Shown here in pieces: positions 22,607-31,061 of a stretch of DNA of 44,289 nucleotides. A program made the translations under genes and the position numbers. The notes beneath the pieces were generated by a model. That model ran no database searches. It saw only the letters and a list, made by a program, of their open reading frames with translations, and was not told where the DNA came from. The stretch is from a bacterium (lineage in GTDB: Bacteria > Zhuqueibacterota > QNDG01 > JAFGCO01). The stretch spans positions 1-44,289 of the forward strand of contig JAFGGN010000109.1 in NCBI GenBank assembly GCA_016930535.1. Reading direction: 5' to 3'. Every line of letters begins with the position of its first letter. Within the stretch, counting starts at the first letter, position 1.

Positions 22607-24607
22607 ATGGGCAGGAAAATGCTTTTTCTGCTGTTTTGTATGCCATGGCTGGTTCATGCCCAGGCTGAAATAGACCTTGCCGATTTCACCTTGCAGGATC
22701 TCGCCGATATCAATATCACACTCGTCTCAAAAAAACAGGAAAAGGCCGTCGCTTCAGCGGCCGCTGTTACTGTTCTGACCCATGAAGACATTCAACGTTC
22801 GGGTGCTACGAGCATACCGGAAGTATTGAGACTGGTGCCCGGTTTTCAGGTGGCCAGGATCGATGCCAACAAATGGGCCGTATCCACAAGGGGTTTTATC
22901 GGCCGCTTCTCGAATAAACTGCTGGTTCTAATAGACGGGCGGTCCGTTTACTCACCGCTGTTTTCGGGTGTTTTCTGGTCCATGCAGGACGTGATGATGG
23001 AGGATATAGACCGGATTGAAATCGTCAGGGGACCGGGCGCCACATTATGGGGTGCCAATGCCGTCAACGGAATCATCAATATTGTCACCAAGCCGGCTAA
23101 AACGACACAGGGTCTGCTGGTGGCGGGTATTGCAGGAACCGAAGAGAAGGCATCGGCGGGTGTCCGATACGGCTGCAAACAGGGTGAACAGCTTTTTATA
23201 CGCGGATTTTCAAAGATAGTAAAAAGGGATCCTGGTGTACATGAAGACGGAAGCCGGGCTGCCGATGGATGGGACATTTTCCACAACGGTTTCCGGGTCG
23301 ATTGGGAAAAATCTCCGAGCCTGCCGGTGATGTTTCAGGCTGACATGTACTTCGGGACCCTGGGACATACGCTGAATCTGGTGGAACTGCATCCTCCGAG
23401 AATGCTGCTCAAAGATTATCGCGGTGATATCAGGGGCTGGCACATGCAGTGTCAGGCACAGTCCATTTTCGAGAACGCTTCGGTCCTGAATGTCAGATCC
23501 TATGTCGATTATGCGTATCGTGAGGAGGGCATTACGACCGGCAGGCTGACCACATTCGATGCGGATGTGGATTATCTCTTCGATCTTGGAAGAAGGCATC
23601 AGGTGATTGCCGGAGCGGGAAGCCGTTTCGTGAAGCATGATTATGACAGTACATTTATCATGTCCATCTGCCCCTCCAAACGGTTGCAGAGTCTTTACAG
23701 CGCCTTTATTCAGGATGAGATCCGGATTCACAGTTTGCTGCGGCTTACCGTGGGATCCAAGTTCGAGCATCATTTCTATACCGGATTCGAGATTCAGCCG
23801 AACATTCGGCTTCTCTACACGCCATCCGGAAAGCATACGATATGGGCCGCGGTTTCCAGGGCCGTTCGTACACCGTCGCTTGCAGAAACCGAAGGCGTTC
23901 ATGTGGCGTATATCGACAGCATTCCCTCGCTGCTCGAACTTCCGATACTTTTCGGCTTTCAGGGAAATCCTGATTTTGACTCGGAAATACTCACGGCGTA
24001 TGAAATGGGATACCGGTGGCTGCCCGCGGAAGACATGCTGGTTGATGTGGCGGCTTTTTATAACCGGTACAACAATATCACGTCTGCCAATGTGGGATCC
24101 ATCGATACGGATCCGTCACCTGTACCCGAATATATACTGTTTCTTGCCACGGACGAAAACAAAATTGCCGGATCCATTCTGGGGATAGAGACCCTGGTTG
24201 ACTGGAACATCACGGACGATTGGCGCATGCAGTTATCCTATACCTACACCGACGTATCCATGCATACATTCGGAGGGGGGATCAGTACCGTGGTGGATCA
24301 TGTGGCAAATCTTGAAGGTCAGTGCCCGCATCATCAGGGATTTGTACGGACATTCATTGACCTGACAGACAGGCTGACACTGGATGCCGATCTGCGTTAT
24401 ATGGATCCTTTGCCGGAACTGGAAATCAGGCGCTATACGAATATGGATTGCAGGCTCGGCTTCAAAATGAAACGTCAGATGGAAGTTTACCTGGTCGGTC
24501 AGAATTTACTGAAGAAATCGCAGCTTGAATTTATTCCGGAGCTGAACTATACACTGCAGACAATGAATCAGCGTGGATTTTATATCGGTTTGAGATGCGC
24601 ATTTTAA
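22607..24607 (+). CDS. TonB-dependent outer-membrane receptor
   Basis: 666 residues from ATG 22607 (AGGAAG eight bases upstream); a second ATG at 22619 is also possible. The signal peptide MLFLLFCMPWLVHAQA is clear. The plug domain covers residues ~35-165: AAAVTVLTHEDIQRSG, IPEVLRLVPGFQVARI, LLVLIDGRSVY, and IDRIEIVRGPGATLWGANAV followed by GIINIVTK. The rest is a barrel of alternating strands ending in Phe. It has no CarboxypepD-like N-terminal extension. The ligand (siderophore, cobalamin or other) is not evident, and no TonB/ExbBD gene is in the window. It lies alone after the terminator. Confidence 0.95.
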   Translation: MGRKMLFLLFCMPWLVHAQAEIDLADFTLQDLADINITLVSKKQEKAVASAAAVTVLTHEDIQRSGATSIPEVLRLVPGFQVARIDANKWAVSTRGFIGRFSNKLLVLIDGRSVYSPLFSGVFWSMQDVMMEDIDRIEIVRGPGATLWGANAVNGIINIVTKPAKTTQGLLVAGIAGTEEKASAGVRYGCKQGEQLFIRGFSKIVKRDPGVHEDGSRAADGWDIFHNGFRVDWEKSPSLPVMFQADMYFGTLGHTLNLVELHPPRMLLKDYRGDIRGWHMQCQAQSIFENASVLNVRSYVDYAYREEGITTGRLTTFDADVDYLFDLGRRHQVIAGAGSRFVKHDYDSTFIMSICPSKRLQSLYSAFIQDEIRIHSLLRLTVGSKFEHHFYTGFEIQPNIRLLYTPSGKHTIWAAVSRAVRTPSLAETEGVHVAYIDSIPSLLELPILFGFQGNPDFDSEILTAYEMGYRWLPAEDMLVDVAAFYNRYNNITSANVGSIDTDPSPVPEYILFLATDENKIAGSILGIETLVDWNITDDWRMQLSYTYTDVSMHTFGGGISTVVDHVANLEGQCPHHQGFVRTFIDLTDRLTLDADLRYMDPLPELEIRRYTNMDCRLGFKMKRQMEVYLVGQNLLKKSQLEFIPELNYTLQTMNQRGFYIGLRCAF

Positions 24608-24645
24608 GCTGATGAAGAAAGACGATTCAGCCGTTATTTGATACA

Positions 24646-26037
24646 TCAACGGGCGAAGTGCGGCTCAGCACGAATGAGCCGCTGAGGATAAATCTTCAGT
24701 GAATCCGGCGGGATCACCCAGGTCATGCTTTCGATGCGGTGAAGGATGTCCCTGTCCGGATCCCTGTCAGCCAGTTCCCTGCCCGGGGAAAGTGAAGTGA
24801 CAACCGTCTGCCCTACGATTTTCCGGCCTTCTTTTCCGAAAAAGCTTTTCGTGCGTATCCCCCACATGTTATGAAAAACCTGCGCGTGGCCATCCCGGCT
24901 TCCGATGTACAGCATGATATGTCCGGGCAGCCACAGCAGGCTCAGATATGGGATGCCCCGATCGACAATCAATGCCTCTTTTTTTTGAGGCGGCAGGTTT
25001 TTTAGTTCGATGCGTCCGTACCGGCCCTGCGCCTGATGGGCGGAATGACGCGGCAGTGTCAGTCCGAATGGGGTGAACAGGTCCTTGATCGTTGCCGAAC
25101 AATCCCGGTTTTCAAACATGCCGCCCCAACCGTAAGGTTCTCCGATCATCCGGTTTACAAATGTTATTAAATGGCTGTAAGTCAGCGGAACAGGCGAATC
25201 GGCCGCACGGTTTTTGGAAATCACCGCCTGGACCGGAACATAACGGTGCGCCGGATCGGCTGCGGCGCTGAGCACGATGTATCGCAGACTGTCCTCTTCC
25301 ATATGCGGGAAAAAGGATCCATGAGACGCCAGAAAGAGAAAGTCTCCGCCGATGCTTTGTACGGGTGTATTGTCTTCGATCACGGTGATTTTCGGGCTGT
25401 TTTCCCAGGCGGCAGCCTCGGCCGAATCGAGAACCGCTACATCCCGGGCAGGCAGCCAGCCCCAGGCAATATGGGATAAAACATAGATCCACGACCGGTC
25501 CTGTGTAGCATGGAGGATGAATACCGGAACATTGACTCCAATACCCGACACCTGGACATAGTCGAAAGGGTACCCTTCGCCGGGAAGGTTGAAATCATGA
25601 AAAACGGGTTTGTTCGTCGGCAATGCCCGCAGGTTTGTACGAACCGTTGTCAGACCAAGTCTGGCGACATTCGGAAAATCGGTAAAACAGACGTTCGCTT
25701 CCATTTGACCGACCCAGGCGCTTTCCCGTGGCATCCGGTTTTCTCCCCATCCCGGGCTGTTTTTAAACTCGAGGAAACGGATCCTGATCGGATCTGCGGA
25801 CAGTTTTTCCGTATCCGTATGCCATGGGGAGAAGATCCGTGATTGGCTTTGTTTAAAAAGTGATCGCTGAAAAGCGTCCGATATCAACGGTGCATCCGCC
25901 GGAATTCCTTCAGGCGGCGGCAGCCCTTTTTGCGGGAGGATCCGTACATCCCGGATGAGGAGCGGCCCTGGTGCACAGGTGCATAGAAACAAAATCAGGC
26001 AGAACAGCCCGGTTTTTATGTCCGGAGACGGTTTCAT
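24646..26037 (-). CDS. NlpC/P60-family lipoprotein with SH3-like domains
   Basis: 463 residues with a lipoprotein signal (LILFLCTCAPG). The middle holds two SH3-like modules (a region around YVQVSGIGVNVPVFILHATQDRSW... and RYVPVQAVI). The C-terminal NlpC/P60 domain has the catalytic Cys in NRDCSATIKDLFTPFG, the His in WLPGHIMLYIG and a further polar residue downstream. A GEPYGWGG motif precedes the Cys as in gamma-D-Glu-diamino acid endopeptidases with SH3 domains. It likely cleaves peptidoglycan stem peptides in the periplasm. It is the last gene of the argG operon, six bases after the PHP gene, and converges on the TonB receptor gene. Confidence 0.9.
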   Translation of the reverse strand: MKPSPDIKTGLFCLILFLCTCAPGPLLIRDVRILPQKGLPPPEGIPADAPLISDAFQRSLFKQSQSRIFSPWHTDTEKLSADPIRIRFLEFKNSPGWGENRMPRESAWVGQMEANVCFTDFPNVARLGLTTVRTNLRALPTNKPVFHDFNLPGEGYPFDYVQVSGIGVNVPVFILHATQDRSWIYVLSHIAWGWLPARDVAVLDSAEAAAWENSPKITVIEDNTPVQSIGGDFLFLASHGSFFPHMEEDSLRYIVLSAAADPAHRYVPVQAVISKNRAADSPVPLTYSHLITFVNRMIGEPYGWGGMFENRDCSATIKDLFTPFGLTLPRHSAHQAQGRYGRIELKNLPPQKKEALIVDRGIPYLSLLWLPGHIMLYIGSRDGHAQVFHNMWGIRTKSFFGKEGRKIVGQTVVTSLSPGRELADRDPDRDILHRIESMTWVIPPDSLKIYPQRLIRAEPHFAR

Positions 26038-26043
26038 TATAGC

Positions 26044-26871
26044 TCAAAGTTCGTACAGGCCGAGATATTCTTTCTTACGGTCCTGAAATACAACGATTTT
26101 TTCCCATCCAAAGGCCTGCAGCAACTCGACGGCCCGGTCGAAGTACCGGCCGATCTGGTCCGGCGCGTGTGCATCGCTGCCCAGAGTAACCTGTATGCCC
26201 ATTTCAGAGGCAATCTGAAGAATCTGAGGGGACGGGTAGGGGTCATGATTGTAGGTGCGGTCGATACCGCCCGTATTGATTTCAATCACCAGGTCGTACT
26301 CGCGAACCAGTGACAGTATGTGTCTGACTGCCTCGGTCTGGTCACGGCCGGGTTTGGCTGTAACCAGTTTTTTCGGCAGATCCAGATGGGCCAGAATATC
26401 GCACATTTCCAGCCGTATCAGCTTTTCCATATTTTCCCAGTATCTGTCCCATAATCCGTCCGCATCATTGAAGCGATCCAGGTGAATGGAAAGATACTTG
26501 TCCGAATAATCGATCCCGATATCATTCAGAAGATGAATGGAGCCGTATATATAATCGTAATGTCCGACGGACAGTGCTTTTTTTATCTCCTTTTCATAAT
26601 CCGGCAGATAGTCGACTTCCGCACCGAGACGAATGTCAAGATCCGGGTAGGCATTCTGCAGGGCGAATATTTCCGCCACATAATCCGGCCACAATGCATG
26701 CGGTACCACGCAATCCGGAATCGGATCCACGTACCCGACAGGATAGGGAAAATGCTCTGAAAAACCCAGAATCAGAAAGTGACGCTTGATGGCATGCTGT
26801 ACGGTTTGTTCAGCGCTCCCTGTCGCATGCCCGCAGTAGGGCGTATGCACATGAAGATCAACGGGCCTCAT
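26044..26871 (-). CDS. PHP-domain histidinol-phosphatase family protein
   Basis: 275 residues with the full set of PHP metal ligands: DLHVHTPYCGH at the N-terminus, GFSEH, an EVDYLPDYE Glu, GSIH, DILAHLDL, and GSDAHAPDQIG near the end. This is the HisJ/HisK-type histidinol-phosphatase arrangement, the last dephosphorylation step before histidinol dehydrogenase in histidine synthesis. Other PHP phosphatases have the same motifs, so histidinol phosphate is the likely but not proven substrate. Its ATG overlaps the argG stop by one base (TAATG), giving translational coupling to argG. Confidence 0.9.
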   Translation of the reverse strand: MRPVDLHVHTPYCGHATGSAEQTVQHAIKRHFLILGFSEHFPYPVGYVDPIPDCVVPHALWPDYVAEIFALQNAYPDLDIRLGAEVDYLPDYEKEIKKALSVGHYDYIYGSIHLLNDIGIDYSDKYLSIHLDRFNDADGLWDRYWENMEKLIRLEMCDILAHLDLPKKLVTAKPGRDQTEAVRHILSLVREYDLVIEINTGGIDRTYNHDPYPSPQILQIASEMGIQVTLGSDAHAPDQIGRYFDRAVELLQAFGWEKIVVFQDRKKEYLGLYEL

Positions 26872-28130
26872 TAATCCCTTTTGAACTTCGAATAATCGGG
26901 TTTGTCATAATCGCTCGATCCCGTGCCGTCCAGGTTCAACATGGCCCTGACTTTCAGGGGCAGTCCGAAACAATTGATGAATCCTTCTGCGTCTTTCTGA
27001 TTATACACGTCATCGGCACCGAAAGTGGCGTAATCTTCACGATACAAAGAGAATGGAGATTTCCGGCCAACGGCAATGGCGCTGCCCTTGTACATTTTTA
27101 TGCGCGCAGTTCCGGTGACATGGGCCTGTGTCGCATTGACGAAATGATCCAGCGATTTTTTGAGCTGACTGAACCACTGGCCGTAATAGACCAGTTCCGC
27201 ATACCGGACTGCGACCGTATGTTTGAAGTGAAGCACCGCCGCTTCGAGAACCAGACTCTCTATTTCCTGATGGGCGATATGCAGCAATGTACCGCCGGGA
27301 GTTTCATAGACGCCCCGCGATTTTATTCCGACCAGCCGGTTCTCAACCATGTCCACGACACCGATTCCATTGGCGGCTGCCCTTTTATTCAGTTCTGTCA
27401 TCAGATCGATGGGTGACATCTGCCGGCTGTCGATACCCACAGGTACACCGGCCTGAAAATCGATTTCGATATATTCAGGCGTATCCGGTGCGTTTTCCGG
27501 AACGGTCACATATTCGAACATGTCTTTAGGAGGCTCTTTCCAGGGATCTTCAAGTATACCGCCCTCGCTTGAACGGTGCCATAAGTTGGCATCATTGCTG
27601 TATATTTTTTCTTTCGTCTGGGTAACCGGCACGCCATGGGCATTGGCATAAGCGATGGCATCCTCGCGGGATTTGATGTCCCATTCCCTCCATGGTGATA
27701 TCACGGTCAGCTTGGGATTCATGGCTTTATAGGTCAGTTCGAAACGGACCTGATCGTTTCCCTTTCCCGTACATCCGTGTGCCAGGGCGTCCGCCCCTTC
27801 CTGTTCCGCGATTTCCACCTGGCGTTTTGCGATCAGGGGCCGTGATAATGCAGATCCGAGAAGATACCGGTTTTCATAAATCGCTCCCGCCTTGAGCATG
27901 GGATAAATATAATCCCTGATAAATTCTTCGCGCAGATCTTCAATATATATTTTACTGGCCCCGGATTGCAGCGCCTTCTCTTCAAGACCCGGCAGTTCGC
28001 TGTCCTGCCCGACATGTCCGGTAACGGCGATAACCTCACAATGATAATTCTCTTTCAGCCAGGGAATGATAATCGATGTGTCCAGCCCGCCGGAATAGGC
28101 CAGTACGACTTTTTTTACCTCTGAATGCAT
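26871..28130 (-). CDS. argG: Argininosuccinate synthase
   Basis: 419 residues from ATG 28130, with GGAGG (28139-28143 on the + strand) seven bases upstream. The N-terminal ATP-pyrophosphatase motif AYSGGLDTSIIIPWL, the substrate segment YLLGSALSRPLIAK, HGCTGKGNDQVRFEL, and SDANLWHRSSEGG are all characteristic. It condenses citrulline and aspartate with ATP to argininosuccinate. No argH or other arginine gene is in the window. The repressor gene argR lies upstream on the same strand and an ARG-box-like site overlaps the promoter region. The C-terminal SDYDKPDYSKFKRD tail is a short extension. Confidence 0.97.
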   Translation of the reverse strand: MHSEVKKVVLAYSGGLDTSIIIPWLKENYHCEVIAVTGHVGQDSELPGLEEKALQSGASKIYIEDLREEFIRDYIYPMLKAGAIYENRYLLGSALSRPLIAKRQVEIAEQEGADALAHGCTGKGNDQVRFELTYKAMNPKLTVISPWREWDIKSREDAIAYANAHGVPVTQTKEKIYSNDANLWHRSSEGGILEDPWKEPPKDMFEYVTVPENAPDTPEYIEIDFQAGVPVGIDSRQMSPIDLMTELNKRAAANGIGVVDMVENRLVGIKSRGVYETPGGTLLHIAHQEIESLVLEAAVLHFKHTVAVRYAELVYYGQWFSQLKKSLDHFVNATQAHVTGTARIKMYKGSAIAVGRKSPFSLYREDYATFGADDVYNQKDAEGFINCFGLPLKVRAMLNLDGTGSSDYDKPDYSKFKRD

Positions 28131-28234
28131 GGTTATTTCCTCCAACTCGGTCTCTTTATAAAATATATTTATCAACAGGCCATGTCTGCCCTCTCCAGAA
28201 CGGGAAAACAACTGTTTCACAGAATATCCGGATC

Positions 28235-28263
28235 AATTTACATTAATAAAAATTTAGATGCAA
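28235..28263 (-). promoter_or_regulatory. argG promoter overlapped by ARG-box-like operator
   Basis: On the minus strand TTGCAT and TAAATT, separated by 17 bases, make a plausible promoter about 105 bases before argG. The spacer holds CATTAATAAAAATTTAGA (28241-28258, + strand), which agrees at about 15 of 18 positions with the Bacillus-type ARG box CATGAATAAAAATKCAAK. Bound ArgR would block polymerase. The site is a by-eye match. Confidence 0.55.
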
Positions 28264-28283
28264 GAAAAAATAAGGAATAATTA

Positions 28284-28742
28284 TTATGAGGCAAGAATAT
28301 CTTTCAGTTTATTCAATACCAGTTTCGCATCTTTCTCCGATGCTGTAATCACCAGTACCGTATCGTCACCCGCGACGGTTCCCATGACTTCCGCCCATCC
28401 GATTTCATCGAGACATTTGGCCAGTCCCGAGGCATTTCCCGAAATGGTTTTTAATATCACCAGATTGTTGACATGCTGACTGTCGGTCAGAAAATCGAAC
28501 AATTCCCGCTTGAGCATGATGCCCACGTGATAGATTTCTCTTTCTTTCGTCTGGACAAACCGAAAACGACCTTCTTTGCCCCTGACTTTGATAATTCCCA
28601 GTTCTTTCAGATCTTTTGACAGGGTGGATTGGCTGATCTCGATTCCTTTCTTGTTGAGTTCGTCCAGCAGGGATTGCTGGGATTCGACATTGACCGATTC
28701 GATAAGCTTCAGAATATGGAATTGACGATTTTTCTTGGGCAT
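28284..28742 (-). CDS. argR: Arginine repressor
   Basis: 152 residues from ATG 28742, set by AAGGAG seven bases upstream. The N-terminal winged helix has SQQSLLDELNKKGIEISQST then LSKDLKELGI, and the C-terminal hexamerisation/arginine-binding domain has CLDEIGWAEVMGTVAGDDTV, including the GT(V/I)AGDDT signature with the Asp pair that binds arginine. It should repress arginine genes when arginine is abundant. It lies directly upstream of argG on the same strand, separated by 153 bases holding an ARG-box-like site. A CATGAATTA half-site at 28769-28777 in front of argR may allow self-control. Confidence 0.95.
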   Translation of the reverse strand: MPKKNRQFHILKLIESVNVESQQSLLDELNKKGIEISQSTLSKDLKELGIIKVRGKEGRFRFVQTKEREIYHVGIMLKRELFDFLTDSQHVNNLVILKTISGNASGLAKCLDEIGWAEVMGTVAGDDTVLVITASEKDAKLVLNKLKDILAS

Positions 28743-28791
28743 ATTCGATCTCCTTATCACTGCCTCGTCATGAATTACCGGGATATGAGAA

Positions 28792-29544
28792 TTACAGATG
28801 GGTGATATATATCAGTTTGATTTCCCTGCTGCTGCCAGGTACATGATGCCCGTTTTCAAGTATGTTTTTCCAGTCGAATTCAACATAAAGCGTCTGATTG
28901 AAGGACCACTGCACCGCCGCATTCAAATAACCCTTGCCGGATCCCAGGGCCTTGTCCTGATTGTCGTTGACGGCCGTGTCATAATCGGCCAGTATACACA
29001 GTTCCGGATTGATCCATTTGTGAAATCCGATGAACAGATTCGGATCATTGTCCCGATCTTCGTTTTCAAGGCTCCAGTTCAAACCGCCGTGCATGCCCAA
29101 TCCGCCAAGGAACGACGTGTTTTTACTGGCGGCAGCATATAATCCGCGTGATTTCACGGCATAACGCTTCAGGGACTTGTTGTAGGCGCCCAATCCCTGT
29201 GAATTGAAACCGACGATGACACCCGGCGACAGATTTTCTTCAGAAATGACCAGATACTGCACATGAACCGCGGGCTGGGGATTCATGTTCACTTTGCCCA
29301 TGCCGATGATATTTTCTCCGCCGTAGGAAACGCCCATGCCGATTCTGTCGGTCAGACCCACGAGAATGGAAGAAAGGAGCCCGCCCCGGGAATACATGCG
29401 AAGTTCGGCCATCATTTCGCCCTGGAACAGGGTTTTGGCGATGGGGACATCGATCAGCTGGCCCATCCGAAGGGAACCGGGCTGTGCCGTGAGACCGGCC
29501 CATGCGCATAAAAACAGAACCGGTAAACAGATTTTCCGCCTCAT
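28792..29544 (-). CDS. Exported beta-barrel-like protein of unknown function
   Basis: 250 residues from ATG 29544 (AAGGAG eight bases upstream), with a signal peptide MRRKICLPVLFLCAWAGLTAQ. The mature part is made of alternating strands (GLTDRIGMGVSYGG, PAVHVQYLVISE, LYVEFDWKNIL) with no catalytic motif, ending near a hydrophobic strand, consistent with a small outer-membrane barrel as often found in FCB-type genomes. It reads in the direction of argR with a 49-base gap. A functional link to arginine regulation is not evident. Confidence 0.78.
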   Translation of the reverse strand: MRRKICLPVLFLCAWAGLTAQPGSLRMGQLIDVPIAKTLFQGEMMAELRMYSRGGLLSSILVGLTDRIGMGVSYGGENIIGMGKVNMNPQPAVHVQYLVISEENLSPGVIVGFNSQGLGAYNKSLKRYAVKSRGLYAAASKNTSFLGGLGMHGGLNWSLENEDRDNDPNLFIGFHKWINPELCILADYDTAVNDNQDKALGSGKGYLNAAVQWSFNQTLYVEFDWKNILENGHHVPGSSREIKLIYITHL

Positions 29545-29613
29545 GGAGCCGCTCCTTGAAGGATATTGATTTTTATAAAAATACAGGATTCCACACACAA
29601 TGTCAAGAATAAT

Positions 29614-29644
29614 AATAAAAAAACCTATCGCAATGCGATAGGTT
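29614..29644 (-). terminator. Intrinsic terminator of the FadL/OmpP1-like gene
   Basis: On the minus strand AACCTATCGC and GCGATAGGTT form a perfect 10-bp stem with a 3-base loop, followed by a run of seven Ts (A-run 29617-29623 on the + strand). It is a textbook terminator 66 bases after the stop of the gene at 29710-31041. Confidence 0.93.
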
Positions 29645-29709
29645 CAGTGTCTACTATTCAAACAATTGAATATGATCCGGCTTCGACAGGGGGCCGGTTG
29701 CTTCGGGAT

Positions 29710-31041
29710 TTAAAAAAGGTAGTTCAGTGTCGCCATGAATTTTGACGATGTAATATTCTCCTTGGTGACAAACCGGTCCGTGACACCGTTCCATTCGGTA
29801 TGACCGTATGCAAGATCCAGATGAAACTGGTCCGAGAACCGGTAGCCGATGCCCATGGACCAGACTGTCCGTTTGTCTTTCTGTGCATTCTGTACGGGAT
29901 TTTCCAGGAACGCGACCCCTCCCCTGATGAGAAGCGGCATGCGCGGGACGTCGAGCTCCGCACCCGCGCTGATATTCTTGACATTCCGGAGTCTCTGACG
30001 GATCAGAATATTGGCCGATGCTTTGCTCGTCATCTCGAATGCGGGATCCGTAATGTATTTAATCTGACTGTAATCGATCAATTCGATGTCTCCGGATACG
30101 AGCACCGGTCCCTGCTTCACGGCCGTGCCGAACCGGAAAATCCAGGGGGACCGGATCTTGTATTCACTGTAATCGGAATACGAGTCGTAATAGGGAGGAT
30201 AATATCCTATGGTCGAATCCGGAACATCCGCTTCAAATATCGGATCATCGAGATAGTCCCAGTTTTCCTTGGCCTTCATGGTGGCCGGCGTGATGATCAC
30301 TGCACCGAAGCTCAGTTTATCACCGGCCCTGTACAGCGTGCTCATGGTGAAACTGAGGCCGCTGAACGTCGTATTGATGTGGTCCGTCGAGTCGAATCTC
30401 GAAAAATACCAGTAATTGTAGGGTTCGTCGATCAGGGTCGATTTTTTGATATAGTCCCGGTTTCCGCCGAGAAAGTTTATGGCAAGTCCCGTATACAGAC
30501 CCGGACCGATTTCCACGGAACCGCCGAAGCTGGTCTGGCTCAGATGACCGTCCGTATTGTTGTTGAATTCATAAGTGACACTGTCATATCCCACGATTTG
30601 CCTGTCCGGCATGAACCGGCTGAGGAAAAGCGCGGTATCGAACTGGCGTGTCCTGTTGTAACTGAAACCGAATACAAGACTGCCGCGGTACGTGGGAATC
30701 GGAAAGCTGAAACCCAGATCGTTCAGTCTCGTGAAAGCGGTCGTATGTTCGGATTCTGTGTTCCGAGCGGTCACCTGGCTCGAATAACTCATATGCGAGA
30801 ATGTGGCGAACACTTCCGTCTGTTTAATCTGTCCCATTCCGGCAGGATTGTACATGAGTGCATTCTGGGCGTCCGCGACTGCCGTATAAGCCCCGGCCAG
30901 TCCGAATGCCCGGGCTCCGGACGGCCAGGCATGTCCCCACAAGTAGGGAACTTCCACGCTATCGTCCATATCCCCGACCTGACTGAACAGAATGCCGGCT
31001 CCCGCGATCAGAATAAAGAATGACATCCAAGATTTTCGCAT
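29710..31041 (-). CDS. FadL/OmpP1- or PorV-like outer-membrane protein
   Basis: 443 residues with a signal peptide ending near ILFSQ. The mature N-terminus has SGARAFGLAGAYTAVADAQN then ALMYNPAGMGQ, the pattern shared by FadL/OmpP1/TodX transporters and PorV. Long alternating strands follow, and the final strand ends KFMATLNYLF, with the C-terminal Phe recognised by the BAM complex. Such proteins move hydrophobic molecules or serve as type IX secretion shuttles; no other type IX gene is in the window. Twenty bases separate its start from the next gene's stop, so the two minus-strand genes may be cotranscribed, ending at the terminator 29614-29644. Confidence 0.88.
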   Translation of the reverse strand: MRKSWMSFFILIAGAGILFSQVGDMDDSVEVPYLWGHAWPSGARAFGLAGAYTAVADAQNALMYNPAGMGQIKQTEVFATFSHMSYSSQVTARNTESEHTTAFTRLNDLGFSFPIPTYRGSLVFGFSYNRTRQFDTALFLSRFMPDRQIVGYDSVTYEFNNNTDGHLSQTSFGGSVEIGPGLYTGLAINFLGGNRDYIKKSTLIDEPYNYWYFSRFDSTDHINTTFSGLSFTMSTLYRAGDKLSFGAVIITPATMKAKENWDYLDDPIFEADVPDSTIGYYPPYYDSYSDYSEYKIRSPWIFRFGTAVKQGPVLVSGDIELIDYSQIKYITDPAFEMTSKASANILIRQRLRNVKNISAGAELDVPRMPLLIRGGVAFLENPVQNAQKDKRTVWSMGIGYRFSDQFHLDLAYGHTEWNGVTDRFVTKENITSSKFMATLNYLF

Positions 31042-31061
31042 TCGGCCCTCCGGTAATTGAG

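Noticed and set aside
24608..24645. Possible bidirectional terminator between the converging TonB receptor and NlpC/P60 genes
   Set aside because: Only a 5-bp GCTGA/TCAGC pairing with a long loop and no T-run could be found.
29800..31023. 407-codon open frame on the plus strand
   Set aside because: Antisense shadow of the FadL/OmpP1-like gene, which has a signal peptide, C-terminal Phe and a perfect terminator on the minus strand.
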